Program-made: the position numbers and the translations under genes
Notes under the pieces: generated by a model
Seen by the model: only the letters and a program-made list of their open reading frames with translations
Told to the model about the DNA's origin: nothing
Databases searched by the model: none
Source: Salticus scenicus
Taxonomy: Eukaryota; Arthropoda; Arachnida; Araneae; Salticidae
Length of the DNA stretch: 64,000 nt
Assembly (NCBI GenBank): GCA_963930645.1
Contig: OZ005650.1
Span: forward strand, 67,880,018 to 67,944,017
Reading direction: 5' to 3'
Shown: one piece after another, positions 48,321-58,137 of the stretch
How the letters are laid out: each line of letters opens with the position of its first letter
Numbering within the stretch: the stretch's first letter is position 1

Positions 48321-48745
48321 ATAAAATTGAAACCATGTTTTTCTTACTTTTTTTTTTTAATATAATTTATAGTATAATAGTTTATGATGCAATAAGAGAA
48401 ATAATGTTTATTTATATATATAACAAAAGTTAATTTGCAAATTTTAGCACATACGTGAATTATTTCGTTGAGGAACACACATAAGAATTACCTTATTATA
48501 AAAAAAAAAAAGTTTCAAAATGAAATTAATTCACACATAATTGCCCGTAATTAAGCTACAGCAGTTTTTTGTAGGAAAATTTTAAAATTATCTTTTTTTT
48601 TTTTTTTTTCTTTCATTAATTAACTTGTTTTCTTTTCATACGGGATATTTTACTGATATCTCGCTAATTAAAGATTGATTCTTTAGCTGCACTTTCCACA
48701 CTTTTCTTCTATCAGAGCAAATTTATCTGTTTCTATGGTAAAAAA
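46690..48745. other. Unassigned stretch, no gene recognised
   Basis: The part 47190-47490 has balanced base composition and two overlapping 60-codon minus-strand frames, but neither translation is recognisable. The remainder is AT-rich with homopolymers (46823-46847, 47804-47825, 48290-48316). Confidence 0.45.
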
Positions 48746-49011
48746 AATCTGGAGTGACTCCACTCGACTTTCCGAACATTGAGTAATTAACAGTTTTGTA
48801 GATAACGTAAAGAAAGAGGAGTTGTTACACAAACAAAAGAGAGAAAACCATAATAAAGTGTTTGAGTATTTTTCTCCATATATTACACGATATTTTATTT
48901 AACGCTACTGAACTTTGAGCCCATAGATCATAATAATAAAGAATTTTCGTTGTGTCCCTGTAGAAAACCTATAAATGCTAGATTCACCAAAATGCCTATA
49001 GTTAATGCAAC

Positions 49012-49025
49012 AGTGATTTATAATA
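49012..49025. repeat. Target-site duplication, left copy (14 bp)
   Basis: AGTGATTTATAATA is identical to 52239-52252. The sequence also matches the uninterrupted family X unit near 41268 in reverse orientation ('attataaatcact'), confirming that it is target DNA and not element DNA. Confidence 0.9.
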
Positions 49026-49104
49026 ATAGCAGGAGACTTGGCGTTGGAATATTAAAACAGGAATAAACTACTACGTCAGAAACGCCAAAGAAAAATTATT
49101 GAGG

Positions 49105-49150
49105 TGCATACAGCTGTTTCGGTAGCCTAAAGCGTACCGTCATCAGTGCA
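49105..49150 (-). ncRNA. Hammerhead-ribozyme-like motif, left arm
   Basis: The mirror copy of the motif at 52139-52184: CTGATGA at 49146-49140, GAAA at 49120-49117 on the minus strand, with all the same helices. See the right-arm entry for the fold. Confidence 0.6.
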
Positions 49151-49292
49151 AAAAAATAATTCTGAATCTGGAGAAGTACTCGTATATATAGGAGAGGGAC
49201 CGGATTTAGTTCAACCAATAGGATTACGGAAGAGTTGGGGAGTGTGGCCAATAGGAATTAAGGAATGTGTAGCTGTGTAAACAGTAGAAAAA

Positions 49293-50495
49293 TTAAGGAA
49301 ATGTGGACTGAATGTAAAATTTCCAACAATCAGACAAATAGGGAACAGCGAAATCACAATTTATAAGGTTTTTAAAATTTTTATAAATATGAAAAGCTTC
49401 AAAGAAATCGAGTTCATGAATGGATTTAGGTCTGCAAATTATTTTAGCTGAATTAAATTTAAAATTATGATTTTCCTCCCAGCAATGTTTAGAAATAGCC
49501 GATTTATTGGTTTCTTGTTTGCGGACGTAATTCATATGTTCTTTTAGACGAAATTTAAGACTGCGTTTAGTTTGGCCAATATATGATAAACCACACTGAC
49601 AGGATATACTATAAATGCCCCAAGAATTATGCATATCAATAGGATCTTTTAACTGAGAAAAGGTGAGTTTATTGGAAGGCGAAAATATTATTTTAAAATC
49701 ATATTGTTTGAGAATTTTAGCTATGGTTTGACTGGTTTTAGAAAAATAGGGTAAAACAATACTGATATTAGAAGTGACTGATTTAGTAGACGAAATACGA
49801 GGGAGTTGTAATTTTTGGATAGCTTTGTCTATAATGGAAGGATCATAACCTCTGTCAATTGCGATGGCTTTCAGGTATTTAATTTCAGATTTAAATAAAA
49901 TAGGATTTGAACAAATATTAAGGGCACGGTTTACAAAAGTATAGAAAGCAGCCATTTTTTGGTTAGGTGGGTGACATGAACGCGCATGGGGAGGAAGGGA
50001 GACTGCAAAATTTTTACGATAGACAGTGGTTGAAAATCCATTTACAGTGCGAGAGACGAGGGTGTCAAGAAATGGAAGGGAGCCATTATTTTCTATTTCA
50101 TATGTAAACTGGATATTACTGTCAATTGAATTTAAGGTTTCTAAGACATGGTCAATATTGTGAAGAGATGTGTCAATAAGCGTGAAGGTGTCGTCAACAT
50201 AACGGGTCCAAAAAGGAAAAGATATTTTCTTAAAAAGCTTGCTTTCGAAATAGTGCATGTAAATGTCTGCGAGAATTGGGGAGAGAGGGGAACCCATGGC
50301 TAAACCTTCAGACTGACGATAGAATTTATTTTGGAAAGAAAAAGTGGTTTGTGATAAACAAATGCGGGTAAGAGAAATTAATTCTTGTATTTCAAAAGAG
50401 GTGAAATGAAACTCTTTTAATCTATTTTCGAGACAACAGAGGGCGCCACTTATTGGAACATTAGTGAAAAGAGATTTTACATCAAAAGAAACCAT
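49293..50495 (-). CDS. Penelope-like reverse transcriptase/GIY-YIG endonuclease, 5'-truncated, left copy
   Basis: An open frame of 400 codons from the first ATG, with in-frame coding upstream to the dimer centre at about 50636 (no native start there). It is identical to the right copy. Reverse transcriptase motif A is FDVKSLFTNVP (catalytic Asp at residue 5). 'QSEGLAMGSPLSPILADIYM' is at 61-80 and the catalytic YVDD at 99-102. The C-terminal endonuclease has GIY at 293-295, YIG at 305-307, a conserved Arg in 'KRSLKFRLKEH', and a probable catalytic Glu at 366. Cys299/Cys301 and His337/His343 fit the metal-binding residues of the Penelope linker. In an intact element the protein nicks a chromosomal target and copies the element RNA there. 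The fingers region ahead of 'RPIVS' is absent, so this copy is unlikely to work alone. The stop is directly followed by the 3' UTR with a hammerhead-like motif. Confidence 0.9.
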   Translation of the reverse strand: MVSFDVKSLFTNVPISGALCCLENRLKEFHFTSFEIQELISLTRICLSQTTFSFQNKFYRQSEGLAMGSPLSPILADIYMHYFESKLFKKISFPFWTRYVDDTFTLIDTSLHNIDHVLETLNSIDSNIQFTYEIENNGSLPFLDTLVSRTVNGFSTTVYRKNFAVSLPPHARSCHPPNQKMAAFYTFVNRALNICSNPILFKSEIKYLKAIAIDRGYDPSIIDKAIQKLQLPRISSTKSVTSNISIVLPYFSKTSQTIAKILKQYDFKIIFSPSNKLTFSQLKDPIDMHNSWGIYSISCQCGLSYIGQTKRSLKFRLKEHMNYVRKQETNKSAISKHCWEENHNFKFNSAKIICRPKSIHELDFFEAFHIYKNFKNLINCDFAVPYLSDCWKFYIQSTFP

Positions 50496-50636
50496 AGTGA
50501 GATTAGTGTGAGGGCAATTTTGAATATTTTTTGCAAAATTTATGGAATTCTTAACAGTATAACTATTAGCAGCAAGAAGTGGAGCAAAAATTGTGGTGAG
50601 AAATTTAGCTAGATTATAGGAAGCAGTACCGATATT

Positions 50637-50652
50637 TCGTCCAATAGTCTCT
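50637..50652. other. Centre of the Penelope palindrome (16 bp)
   Basis: TCGTCCAATAGTCTCT does not pair with itself. It encodes R-P-I-V-S in frame with the right-hand copy, the usual motif just before 'NIGTASYNLAKF'. The junction therefore occurred inside the coding region, with unequal 5' truncation of the two copies. Confidence 0.85.
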
Positions 50653-51996
50653 AATATCGGTACTGCTTCCTATAATCTAGCTAAATTTCTCACCACAATT
50701 TTTGCTCCACTTCTTGCTGCTAATAGTTATACTGTTAAGAATTCCATAAATTTTGCAAAAAATATTCAAAATTGCCCTCACACTAATCTCACTATGGTTT
50801 CTTTTGATGTAAAATCTCTTTTCACTAATGTTCCAATAAGTGGCGCCCTCTGTTGTCTCGAAAATAGATTAAAAGAGTTTCATTTCACCTCTTTTGAAAT
50901 ACAAGAATTAATTTCTCTTACCCGCATTTGTTTATCACAAACCACTTTTTCTTTCCAAAATAAATTCTATCGTCAGTCTGAAGGTTTAGCCATGGGTTCC
51001 CCTCTCTCCCCAATTCTCGCAGACATTTACATGCACTATTTCGAAAGCAAGCTTTTTAAGAAAATATCTTTTCCTTTTTGGACCCGTTATGTTGACGACA
51101 CCTTCACGCTTATTGACACATCTCTTCACAATATTGACCATGTCTTAGAAACCTTAAATTCAATTGACAGTAATATCCAGTTTACATATGAAATAGAAAA
51201 TAATGGCTCCCTTCCATTTCTTGACACCCTCGTCTCTCGCACTGTAAATGGATTTTCAACCACTGTCTATCGTAAAAATTTTGCAGTCTCCCTTCCTCCC
51301 CATGCGCGTTCATGTCACCCACCTAACCAAAAAATGGCTGCTTTCTATACTTTTGTAAACCGTGCCCTTAATATTTGTTCAAATCCTATTTTATTTAAAT
51401 CTGAAATTAAATACCTGAAAGCCATCGCAATTGACAGAGGTTATGATCCTTCCATTATAGACAAAGCTATCCAAAAATTACAACTCCCTCGTATTTCGTC
51501 TACTAAATCAGTCACTTCTAATATCAGTATTGTTTTACCCTATTTTTCTAAAACCAGTCAAACCATAGCTAAAATTCTCAAACAATATGATTTTAAAATA
51601 ATATTTTCGCCTTCCAATAAACTCACCTTTTCTCAGTTAAAAGATCCTATTGATATGCATAATTCTTGGGGCATTTATAGTATATCCTGTCAGTGTGGTT
51701 TATCATATATTGGCCAAACTAAACGCAGTCTTAAATTTCGTCTAAAAGAACATATGAATTACGTCCGCAAACAAGAAACCAATAAATCGGCTATTTCTAA
51801 ACATTGCTGGGAGGAAAATCATAATTTTAAATTTAATTCAGCTAAAATAATTTGCAGACCTAAATCCATTCATGAACTCGATTTCTTTGAAGCTTTTCAT
51901 ATTTATAAAAATTTTAAAAACCTTATAAATTGTGATTTCGCTGTTCCCTATTTGTCTGATTGTTGGAAATTTTACATTCAGTCCACATTTCCTTAA
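50653..51996 (+). CDS. Penelope-like reverse transcriptase/GIY-YIG endonuclease, 5'-truncated, right copy
   Basis: The frame is open from about 50638 (RPIVS, in the centre) through 'NIGTASYNLAKF' and 'FAPLLAANSYTVKNS' to the stop after 51996. The first ATG, at 50794, gives 400 codons identical to the left copy. Domains in order from that ATG are RT motif A at 4-14, 'LAMGSPLSP' at 65-73, YVDD at 99-102, then thumb, a linker with Cys299/Cys301, and GIY-YIG endonuclease 292 to about 370. Family proteins are normally considerably longer at the N-terminus, so the start shown is not the native one. Neighbouring transcription would have to enter from outside or from the opposing copy, because no promoter region is retained at the centre. 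Placement within Penelope groups was not attempted. Confidence 0.9.
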   Translation, partial: NIGTASYNLAKFLTTIFAPLLAANSYTVKNSINFAKNIQNCPHTNLTMVSFDVKSLFTNVPISGALCCLENRLKEFHFTSFEIQELISLTRICLSQTTFSFQNKFYRQSEGLAMGSPLSPILADIYMHYFESKLFKKISFPFWTRYVDDTFTLIDTSLHNIDHVLETLNSIDSNIQFTYEIENNGSLPFLDTLVSRTVNGFSTTVYRKNFAVSLPPHARSCHPPNQKMAAFYTFVNRALNICSNPILFKSEIKYLKAIAIDRGYDPSIIDKAIQKLQLPRISSTKSVTSNISIVLPYFSKTSQTIAKILKQYDFKIIFSPSNKLTFSQLKDPIDMHNSWGIYSISCQCGLSYIGQTKRSLKFRLKEHMNYVRKQETNKSAISKHCWEENHNFKFNSAKIICRPKSIHELDFFEAFHIYKNFKNLINCDFAVPYLSDCWKFYIQSTFP

Positions 51997-52138
51997 TTTT
52001 TCTACTGTTTACACAGCTACACATTCCTTAATTCCTATTGGCCACACTCCCCAACTCTTCCGTAATCCTATTGGTTGAACTAAATCCGGTCCCTCTCCTA
52101 TATATACGAGTACTTCTCCAGATTCAGAATTATTTTTT

Positions 52139-52184
52139 TGCACTGATGACGGTACGCTTTAGGCTACCGAAACAGCTGTATGCA
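52139..52184 (+). ncRNA. Hammerhead-ribozyme-like motif, right arm, in the Penelope 3' UTR
   Basis: The conserved core is present: CTGATGA (52143-52149) and GAAA (52169-52172). Helix I pairs TGCA 52139-52142 with TGCA 52181-52184. Helix II pairs GGTA 52151-52154 with TACC 52165-52168. Helix III is the self-complementary ACAGCTGT (52172-52179) with no loop, which would favour a dimeric ribozyme. The nucleotide before the predicted cleavage point is A52180, preceded by U52179, as the rule requires. One extra C (52150) lies between CTGATGA and helix II and may weaken activity. Hammerheads in Penelope-like elements are established; activity here is not shown. Confidence 0.65.
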
Positions 52185-52238
52185 CCTCAATAATTTTTCT
52201 TTGGCGTTTCTGACGTAGTAGTTTATTCCTGTTTTAAT

Positions 52239-52252
52239 AGTGATTTATAATA
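52239..52252. repeat. Target-site duplication, right copy (14 bp)
   Basis: AGTGATTTATAATA is identical to 49012-49025. The interrupted family X unit resumes after it with 'tttatataaattttcagctc'. Confidence 0.9.
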
Positions 52253-52309
52253 TTTATATAAATTTTCAGCTCAATTGAATAAGGCGTTTAGATGCTATCG
52301 CACTTTTAA

Positions 52310-53140
52310 CTAGTATGTTGTGGCCACCACATGACTTTCTTCTATATTTTCCTATGCAAATTCACTCAGTAAAAATAATTTTTAAATTATTATTTAAAAA
52401 AATTATCTTCCATGATAATGCAGATGATTTCCATATCAGAGAAGTAGTATAACACTAAATATCCAAAAAAAAAAAAAAAAAAATGTCAATTTTATTGTCA
52501 ATACTACATTAAAAAAAAAAAAAAAAAAAAAAAAATCAATAACTTCATTTTAAATTATCGCAGATCTATGGTTCAACCATTCGTTTTAAAGGTACTGGCG
52601 AGCTCTTTTGAAAGATACCCATCATGAAAATTTACTCCCCTCGAGGGGGGGGGGGGATTCCCTCCATCGGGGGTGGGGGCGGGGGGGGGGAGGCGAGGCT
52701 CCTACACATACAATAAAAATTTTCCCAGTTGAATATCTCTATTATAAATAATTCTGGTAAATTTCATAAATATTATTAAAAAATTCTCTTTATGCACATT
52801 TATACAAAATTTTGTACTATACCACCATGTTAAAAATTTAGAAAAAGCGGGATGGCAACGTAACCTGTAAGACAATTTTTACCAAAAGTTGATAGGCACT
52901 AATTTATGTCAAGGTGCTACTACACACCAATTTGTATGAAATTCTGTGAAGTAGTTCCTGAGATACAATTGCCACAAAAGTTTGTCACACACACAGAGAG
53001 ACTGACAGACAGACAGACATTTTCTAAAAATGATCAAATCGTGTTCTACAACTCTCAAAACGTGTAAATCCATCAAAAACCCGAGGTCGAAAATTTTTAC
53101 GAATCCGATACTTTCTTCTATTGAATATAGAAGAAAGTAA
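52310..53140 (-). mobile_element. Family 1 Helentron-like element nested in family X copy B (831 bp)
   Basis: The minus-strand 5' start TTACTTTCTTCTATATTCAA is at 53140 and the 3' CTAG at 52313-52310. The host sequence 'gcacttttaa|aaatttgg' is interrupted; other units in this window read 'gcacttttaaaaatttgg' without a gap. The interior has a GACA microsatellite (53002-53020), a poly-C/G block (52640-52692) and homopolymers. The minus-strand frames at 52909-53221 are shadows. Confidence 0.85.
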
Positions 53141-53869
53141 AAATTTGGTCCCACAGGCCATAATGATAAAGAATTTTTCTTTGTGTCCCTGTAAAAAAAC
53201 TGTAAGTGCTAAATTCACCAAAATCTATACAGTTCGTGCAACTGTGACCTATAACATGTGTACAAATTTTTTATTCAGATTAAATAAGCGTTTAGACGCT
53301 ATCGCACTTTTAAAAATTTGGCCCCATAGACCATAATGATAAAGAATTTTTCTTTGTGCTCCTGTGAAAAAACTGTAAGTGCCAGATTCTCCAAACTCTA
53401 TACAGATTGAGTAACTGTGACCTATAATATGTGTATAAATTTTTTGCTCAATTGAAGAAGGCGTTTAGATGCTATCGCTTTTTTAAGATTTTGGTCCCAT
53501 AGACCATAATGATAAAGAATTTTTCTTTGTGTCCCTGTAAAAAAAACTATAAGTGCTAGATTCACCAAAATCTATAGGGTTCGTACTATGGTGACTTACA
53601 ATATACGCACCAACTTTCAGCTTATTCGAACAAAGCGTTTAGACGCTAGCGGGTTCACTCACAGACATACACACACATACATACACATATACATACATAC
53701 ATGCACACACACATACATACATCATCGTAAAAATGGTGAAAACGGATTCAGGGGACCTCGAAACGTATAGAAACATCAAAATATCGAATTCGGATTTTTG
53801 ACATGATTACAATACTTTCCTCACTATAGTGTTCGGAAAGTAATATACGTTTTAGCTCAACGCTTATAA

Positions 53870-54350
53870 CCTTTCCCCCCCCCCCCCCCCCCAAGTAAAT
53901 AAATATCTAATTGTCGTTTAAAAGTAGGTCTCTCGGGTATCGAAAAATTAATATATTGTGTGCAAGGTCATACAAAACAATTCAGATACATTACAGACTA
54001 TCAGTGGAAATATTTGAAAATACAGTAAACCCCCTACAACGCTGGGGCAGGGTTGGGTTACCAGTTGAATACTACAATTTTTATTTTTTTTAACACCATA
54101 TATTTTATATCAAGTCAGCCGCTTTGTATAAAAACTAAGTCGGGTGTAATTAAACCAATAGATTGATATTCTAAAAATTCAGTGGTGTTAAAAAATAAAA
54201 TTGTAGTTTTTATTTGGCAACTCTACCTCCACGTTGTACGGAGTCTACTATACATAATCAGTTGTATTATGGGATTCTCCCCTCCCTTATTATGAAACTT
54301 TTGTGTAAATTACTTTTGTGTTAAGCAGATGTTATTGCTTAATAACACAG
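53870..54350. other. Unassigned, no gene seen
   Basis: A C run (53875-53892) and an imperfect inverted repeat around 'caccatatattttatatc' were seen. There is no coding evidence. Confidence 0.5.
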
Positions 54351-54772
54351 GTCGACATGTAAAATTTTGATTTTATAATTTTGGCTGATCTTTGTTTTTT
54401 GGTGTGCTGAAGCCGAAAATGAAGCCAGTTTTTTTCTATCACGTATAGATTTTTGTCAATACAGGGTGCCTGCCTATACAATTTCTTTCATTACTCTTCC
54501 ACCAATATAATTATATGGTAAGTTTTATAGTATGTTCCCATGATTAATTAATAATAGATGCCTATTGTTGTAATTGTGAAGCACTAGTGCGACTTAAAAC
54601 CATATCAACCAACCAACCGAGTGTTATGATGGTATATGTACGAAATCGTGTCGGTAAACACCCTGTATTGACAAAAATCTATACGTGATAGAAAAAAATG
54701 GGCTGCATTTTCGGTTTCGGCATATCAAAAACAATAAAGATCAGCTGAAATCATCAAATCAAATTTTGTCAA
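54351..54772. mobile_element. Element with ~115-bp inverted arms and a SINE scrap in the centre
   Basis: The left arm 54351-54468 ('ctatcacgtatagatttttg', 'tcaatacagggtg') is matched in reverse by the right arm 54659-54772. The centre contains 'gcactagtgcgacttaaaac' plus 'caaccaaccaacc', the tail of SINE S1 (54583-54618). The innermost ends 'cagggtg...caccctg' look like mariner TIRs facing inward. Confidence 0.65.
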
Positions 54773-54839
54773 CTTCATTTTTGTTGGTCTGCGTAATTGT
54801 TATTATTGTAAATTAATTTTGTGTTAAGCTTTCTTTTAT

Positions 54840-54995
54840 TTTTATTTATTTATTTTTATTATTATGGCGGTTCTAGAAAAAGTCTAACTGAGAACGATGA
54901 CATTTTGAAGTTAACTATTATCTATTGGATTCTCCCTTTGTTTTACGTTATTCAAACCCGGAGATAAATGCTGAATATTCTAATATCTTCGAGCA

Positions 54996-55039
<44 letters not shown>

Positions 55040-56590
55040 TGTGTGCCTTGTTAGTGCGTCGTCGCATCGTGTCAAACGTTAAAACAACCCGTTGCATAAA
55101 TGTCAAAAGTAGTGTAATCAGTATACATCCAGAGCTTCGGTTGGAAACGATACGTCGTTTAGTGTATTAGGAGAAAATGGAGCAACTCGTCTTTTTATAA
55201 AGGACTTGTTGCGTAATTTTCGAAAACATAGGATGAATCATTCCGCAAAAGGATTTTATGATTCTACCATCAGGGAAAAATTTGTTTCCGTGTTAGTGAT
55301 GATGTGTTCTGTAATTATGGAGTGAAGATTGAATGACAGATTGCTTCCTTTATAAGGTGATTCTGAAAATGTACGATAACCAATACATTAACTTTCTTTT
55401 TCAAACTGGAGAGATAATTTTTTATTTCCCCTATGTTTTTTTTTTTTTTTTTTTAAACAATGAAAAAGAAATAATTTAAATACGAAGTGTAGTTTTTTAT
55501 TTAAGTTTTCTTTTCATAATTTTCCTTTCCAGAAATATGTATGCGGAAATACAGTGAAAATATTCTAAGGGGATTACTGTACCACAGGAAAATAGCCCTT
55601 TAGACGGGTGGCCTTTAATTGCTGCTGCTATCGTTATTCAGGCAACAAACTCTGTGAATTAAATCGTTTTAATTATTCAACTGTACTTTATTTTAATAAT
55701 CATTAATATTAGTTTGTTGTAATTTAAAAAACTCTTTAGCAATGATTTCGTTTTCTGAGAATTATTTTATGTACCGGAACAAGCTCTTTAATTAAGCTAA
55801 GCATCATTTCTAAACAGGAAAGTTCTCTTAATGTACAATTTTCCTATATTCATTTTGGCTTTAAACATTTAATTTTAGTTAGGTTTAATATACTTTTATT
55901 TTGCCATTTTAAGTCAAAATGGCACATTTAAAAGCCATTTGCATTTAAATTTATTGGCTACATAAAGGTATGATACAAAATTTCTTTTTCCTATGCTTAA
56001 ACTTCATTTTTAATTATATATATATTTTGAGATATAAAATATGTAAGCCTGCATATATAAAATTAATTTAATACACACACACACACACACACGTTATATA
56101 TTCAATTTCATTTTTTTTTGTTAACTGAAAGGAAAACCTATTGAAATAGTCTTACTATAATATTCGATTGTAATTGATATGCTTGCATAGCTGTACAATA
56201 TATTACTAATATAAAAAGTGTTTTATTAATGTAAAATTTCTTAGTTTTATTTCTATTTATTTATTTTTTAATAAAAATTGCTAGTTCACTTCATGCAAAG
56301 AAAAGTTTAACAAGCTTTTTGTTAGGTTTAATCTATAGTTTATATTCTGCGTAGAGAATTTTATTATATTATTTCTCTTAATTAATTCATAGAATAAAAT
56401 TCTAATTTATTAGCAAACATAAATCTTCTGTCCAAAATTTCTTTGTTGTTCTTTGCTCTAATTTAAAGCTCTTCCAATTTGCTGACTTTCTGCATTATCC
56501 CTTTCTTGCTTTAAGGTGTCTTATACGTTTTAAAACGTTTTAGTATAAATGATAAACGAGTCTCAATTGATTACAAGTGGTTCTTTTTCC
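54840..56590. other. AT-rich stretch with microsatellites, no gene seen
   Basis: It contains T(22)+(GT)n at 55000-55046 and (CA)n at 56072-56092. The frame at 54925-55170 encodes a poly-Phe/Val-Cys run from these repeats, so it is not called. Confidence 0.55.
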
Positions 56591-56629
56591 CTCTTTTTAC
56601 TTTCCGAACATGTATAAGTAAAGAAAGTA

Positions 56630-57862
56630 AGGGAAAGTGGGGTTGAGTGGGACGCAGGATGAATGGGACAATAGCAAAATTTTTATGTTTTGCAAGCACC
56701 AGAAACTTGACAATTTTTCTGATATATGGCAGCACTGAGGTCATTCATCAAGTGTAGTTTCAGAATTGTGCTATTGATAGAAGCGCAGAAAAAAATTAAA
56801 GTGTCTTTTTCAGCTGCCAAAATAAGTTTTTACTGATTCAGTTAGGTAGTAGTTTAGAAATTAACTATTTGCTTAAAGTTAATATAACTCTTAAAAGGCA
56901 TAATCTTTTATTGCATTTATGATATTCAAGAAGAATATTGACAATTGTTCATTAAGCCTATTTCCTGTTTTATATGATCATGTGGTGGTTGGGATGAATG
57001 GGACATTCCCCACTATGTACTAATTTAAAATTTTACACAAGAATTATATTAAAACGGAAATTAGCCATATTGATTATCATGATTCTTAATTTTGTGGATT
57101 TAGAAAAAAAAAAAAAAAAATGAAATTAATTGTTTTGATTTTTGTTTATAATAATTATGATTAAAAAATTATAAGTTAGAATATTCAATGTAAATGAAAT
57201 CAATAATTAAAATATATAAATAAATAAACTAATAATAATTTGATTAAAATCACAATTTTATTCAAGCTAATTAAATAAATTCTGGTGATTGTTAATGTAA
57301 TACAGAATGTTGATTTTCCCGATTAGTCGGAAACAAAAATTTATCTGGATAATTTGTACTCTATTATAATGATTTATCTCTTTCTAGTGTCTTATTTATT
57401 TATTTATTTTTAGATTAGGTCTTAGGTTATTAGATTAAATTACCAAACCCTAGAGCAATAGGAACTGCACGAACCAAAGGACTTGTCTTTTGATGTTAAT
57501 TTGAGTCAATATATCAATTTATGTTATTTCAGTGAATTCATAGTGTGTAATAAAATCACATAAACCAATTTAACTTCAAAAATCTATTTACTTTCTATTT
57601 TGTTTTCTTTGTTAACTCCAGTCCTGTCGCATTCATCCCCAATCATGTCCCATTCATCCCCATAGGTAGAAATGAATGGGACAATGCATATATATATATG
57701 TATGATTATTAATTAAAAATAACTTTTTATTAAAATTAGTATGTTTATATGTAACTGATTACTGAAGTGTAGTTATGAGCAGTGTTGCAAAATTCTGAAT
57801 TACATTTGGCCAACGTTATCAATAAAAACATGAAAAATTGCTTATTCATCCCCACTCTCCCC
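56630..57862. mobile_element. Unclassified non-autonomous DNA transposon with 'gaatgggaca' repeats (1.23 kb)
   Basis: The ends AGGGAAAGTGGGGTTGAGTG and ...CATCCCCACTCTCCCC are inverted repeats with TA on both sides (56628-56629, 57863-57864). The words 'gatgaatgggaca' recur at 56660, 56993 and, in reverse, near 57636, 57651 and 57844. No transposase was found. The TA target suggests a Tc1/mariner-type mechanism, but this is not certain. Confidence 0.75.
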
Positions 57863-58137
57863 TACTTTGATCATGAAAAAATTCGATTTTGAGATTTTGG
57901 TATATTTATATTTTTGAGTTATTCCGAGATTTTTATGGTGTATGTATGTATTCGAGTATACACAATAACGACTAAACGCTTTGATCGATTGAGTTGAAAG
58001 TTGGTACGTATGTTATGTTATAGCACACTGTAGCATAAACACTATTGATTTTGGAAACTCTAGCATTTCCAGTTTTTTTAAAAGGACTAAAAAAGAAAAA
58101 AGTTTATCGTTATGGCCTAGGGCTCAAATTATTTAAA

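Larger units (their letters stand above)
49026..52238. mobile_element. Head-to-head dimer of a Penelope-like retroelement (3.2 kb)
   Basis: Left arm 49051-50636 and right arm 50653-52238 are reverse complements with no length difference: every paired landmark sums to 101,289. They are separated by 16 bp (50637-50652). That centre continues the reading frame of the right-hand copy (RPIVS), so the right copy is 16 bp longer at its 5' end. The left copy is 25 bp longer at its 3' end (49026-49050). Both copies are truncated within the reverse transcriptase, keep the GIY-YIG endonuclease and the 3' UTR, and lie between a 14-bp target-site duplication. Penelope elements are known for inverted and partial tandem copies (established knowledge). 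Identity of the arms suggests a recent event. Confidence 0.9.
48749..53843 (-). mobile_element. Family X Helentron-like element, copy B, split by a Penelope dimer and a family 1 element
   Basis: Read on the minus strand, the 5' start TTACTTTCCGAACACTATAG is at 53843. A TATG/TG microsatellite lies at about 53720-53660, followed by the 173-bp units (spread over 53640-53141, 52309-52253 and 49025-48930). The subterminal repeat is TGTTCGGAAAGT, with hairpin GAGTG-GAGT-CACTC and CCAG at 48752-48749. Two insertions interrupt it: 49026-52238 (Penelope-like dimer) and 52310-53140 (family 1). Without them it would be about 1.04 kb. The 12-bp subterminal inverted repeats ACTTTCCGAACA/TGTTCGGAAAGT are exact. 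Confidence 0.85.

Noticed and set aside
49026..52238. The palindrome as a sequencing or assembly artefact (hairpin read)
   Set aside because: A folded-back artefact would also mirror the host flanks. Here the flanks differ, there is a 14-bp target duplication, and the two copies end unequally. Not fully excluded without raw reads.
52909..53336. Several 60-80 codon frames across 52.9-53.3 kb
   Set aside because: They read through Helentron-like elements and recur wherever those repeats occur (for example 40187-40496, 40892-41089, 42142-42378).
54925..55170. 81-codon frame with poly-Phe then Val-Cys
   Set aside because: Explained by a T run and a GT microsatellite.
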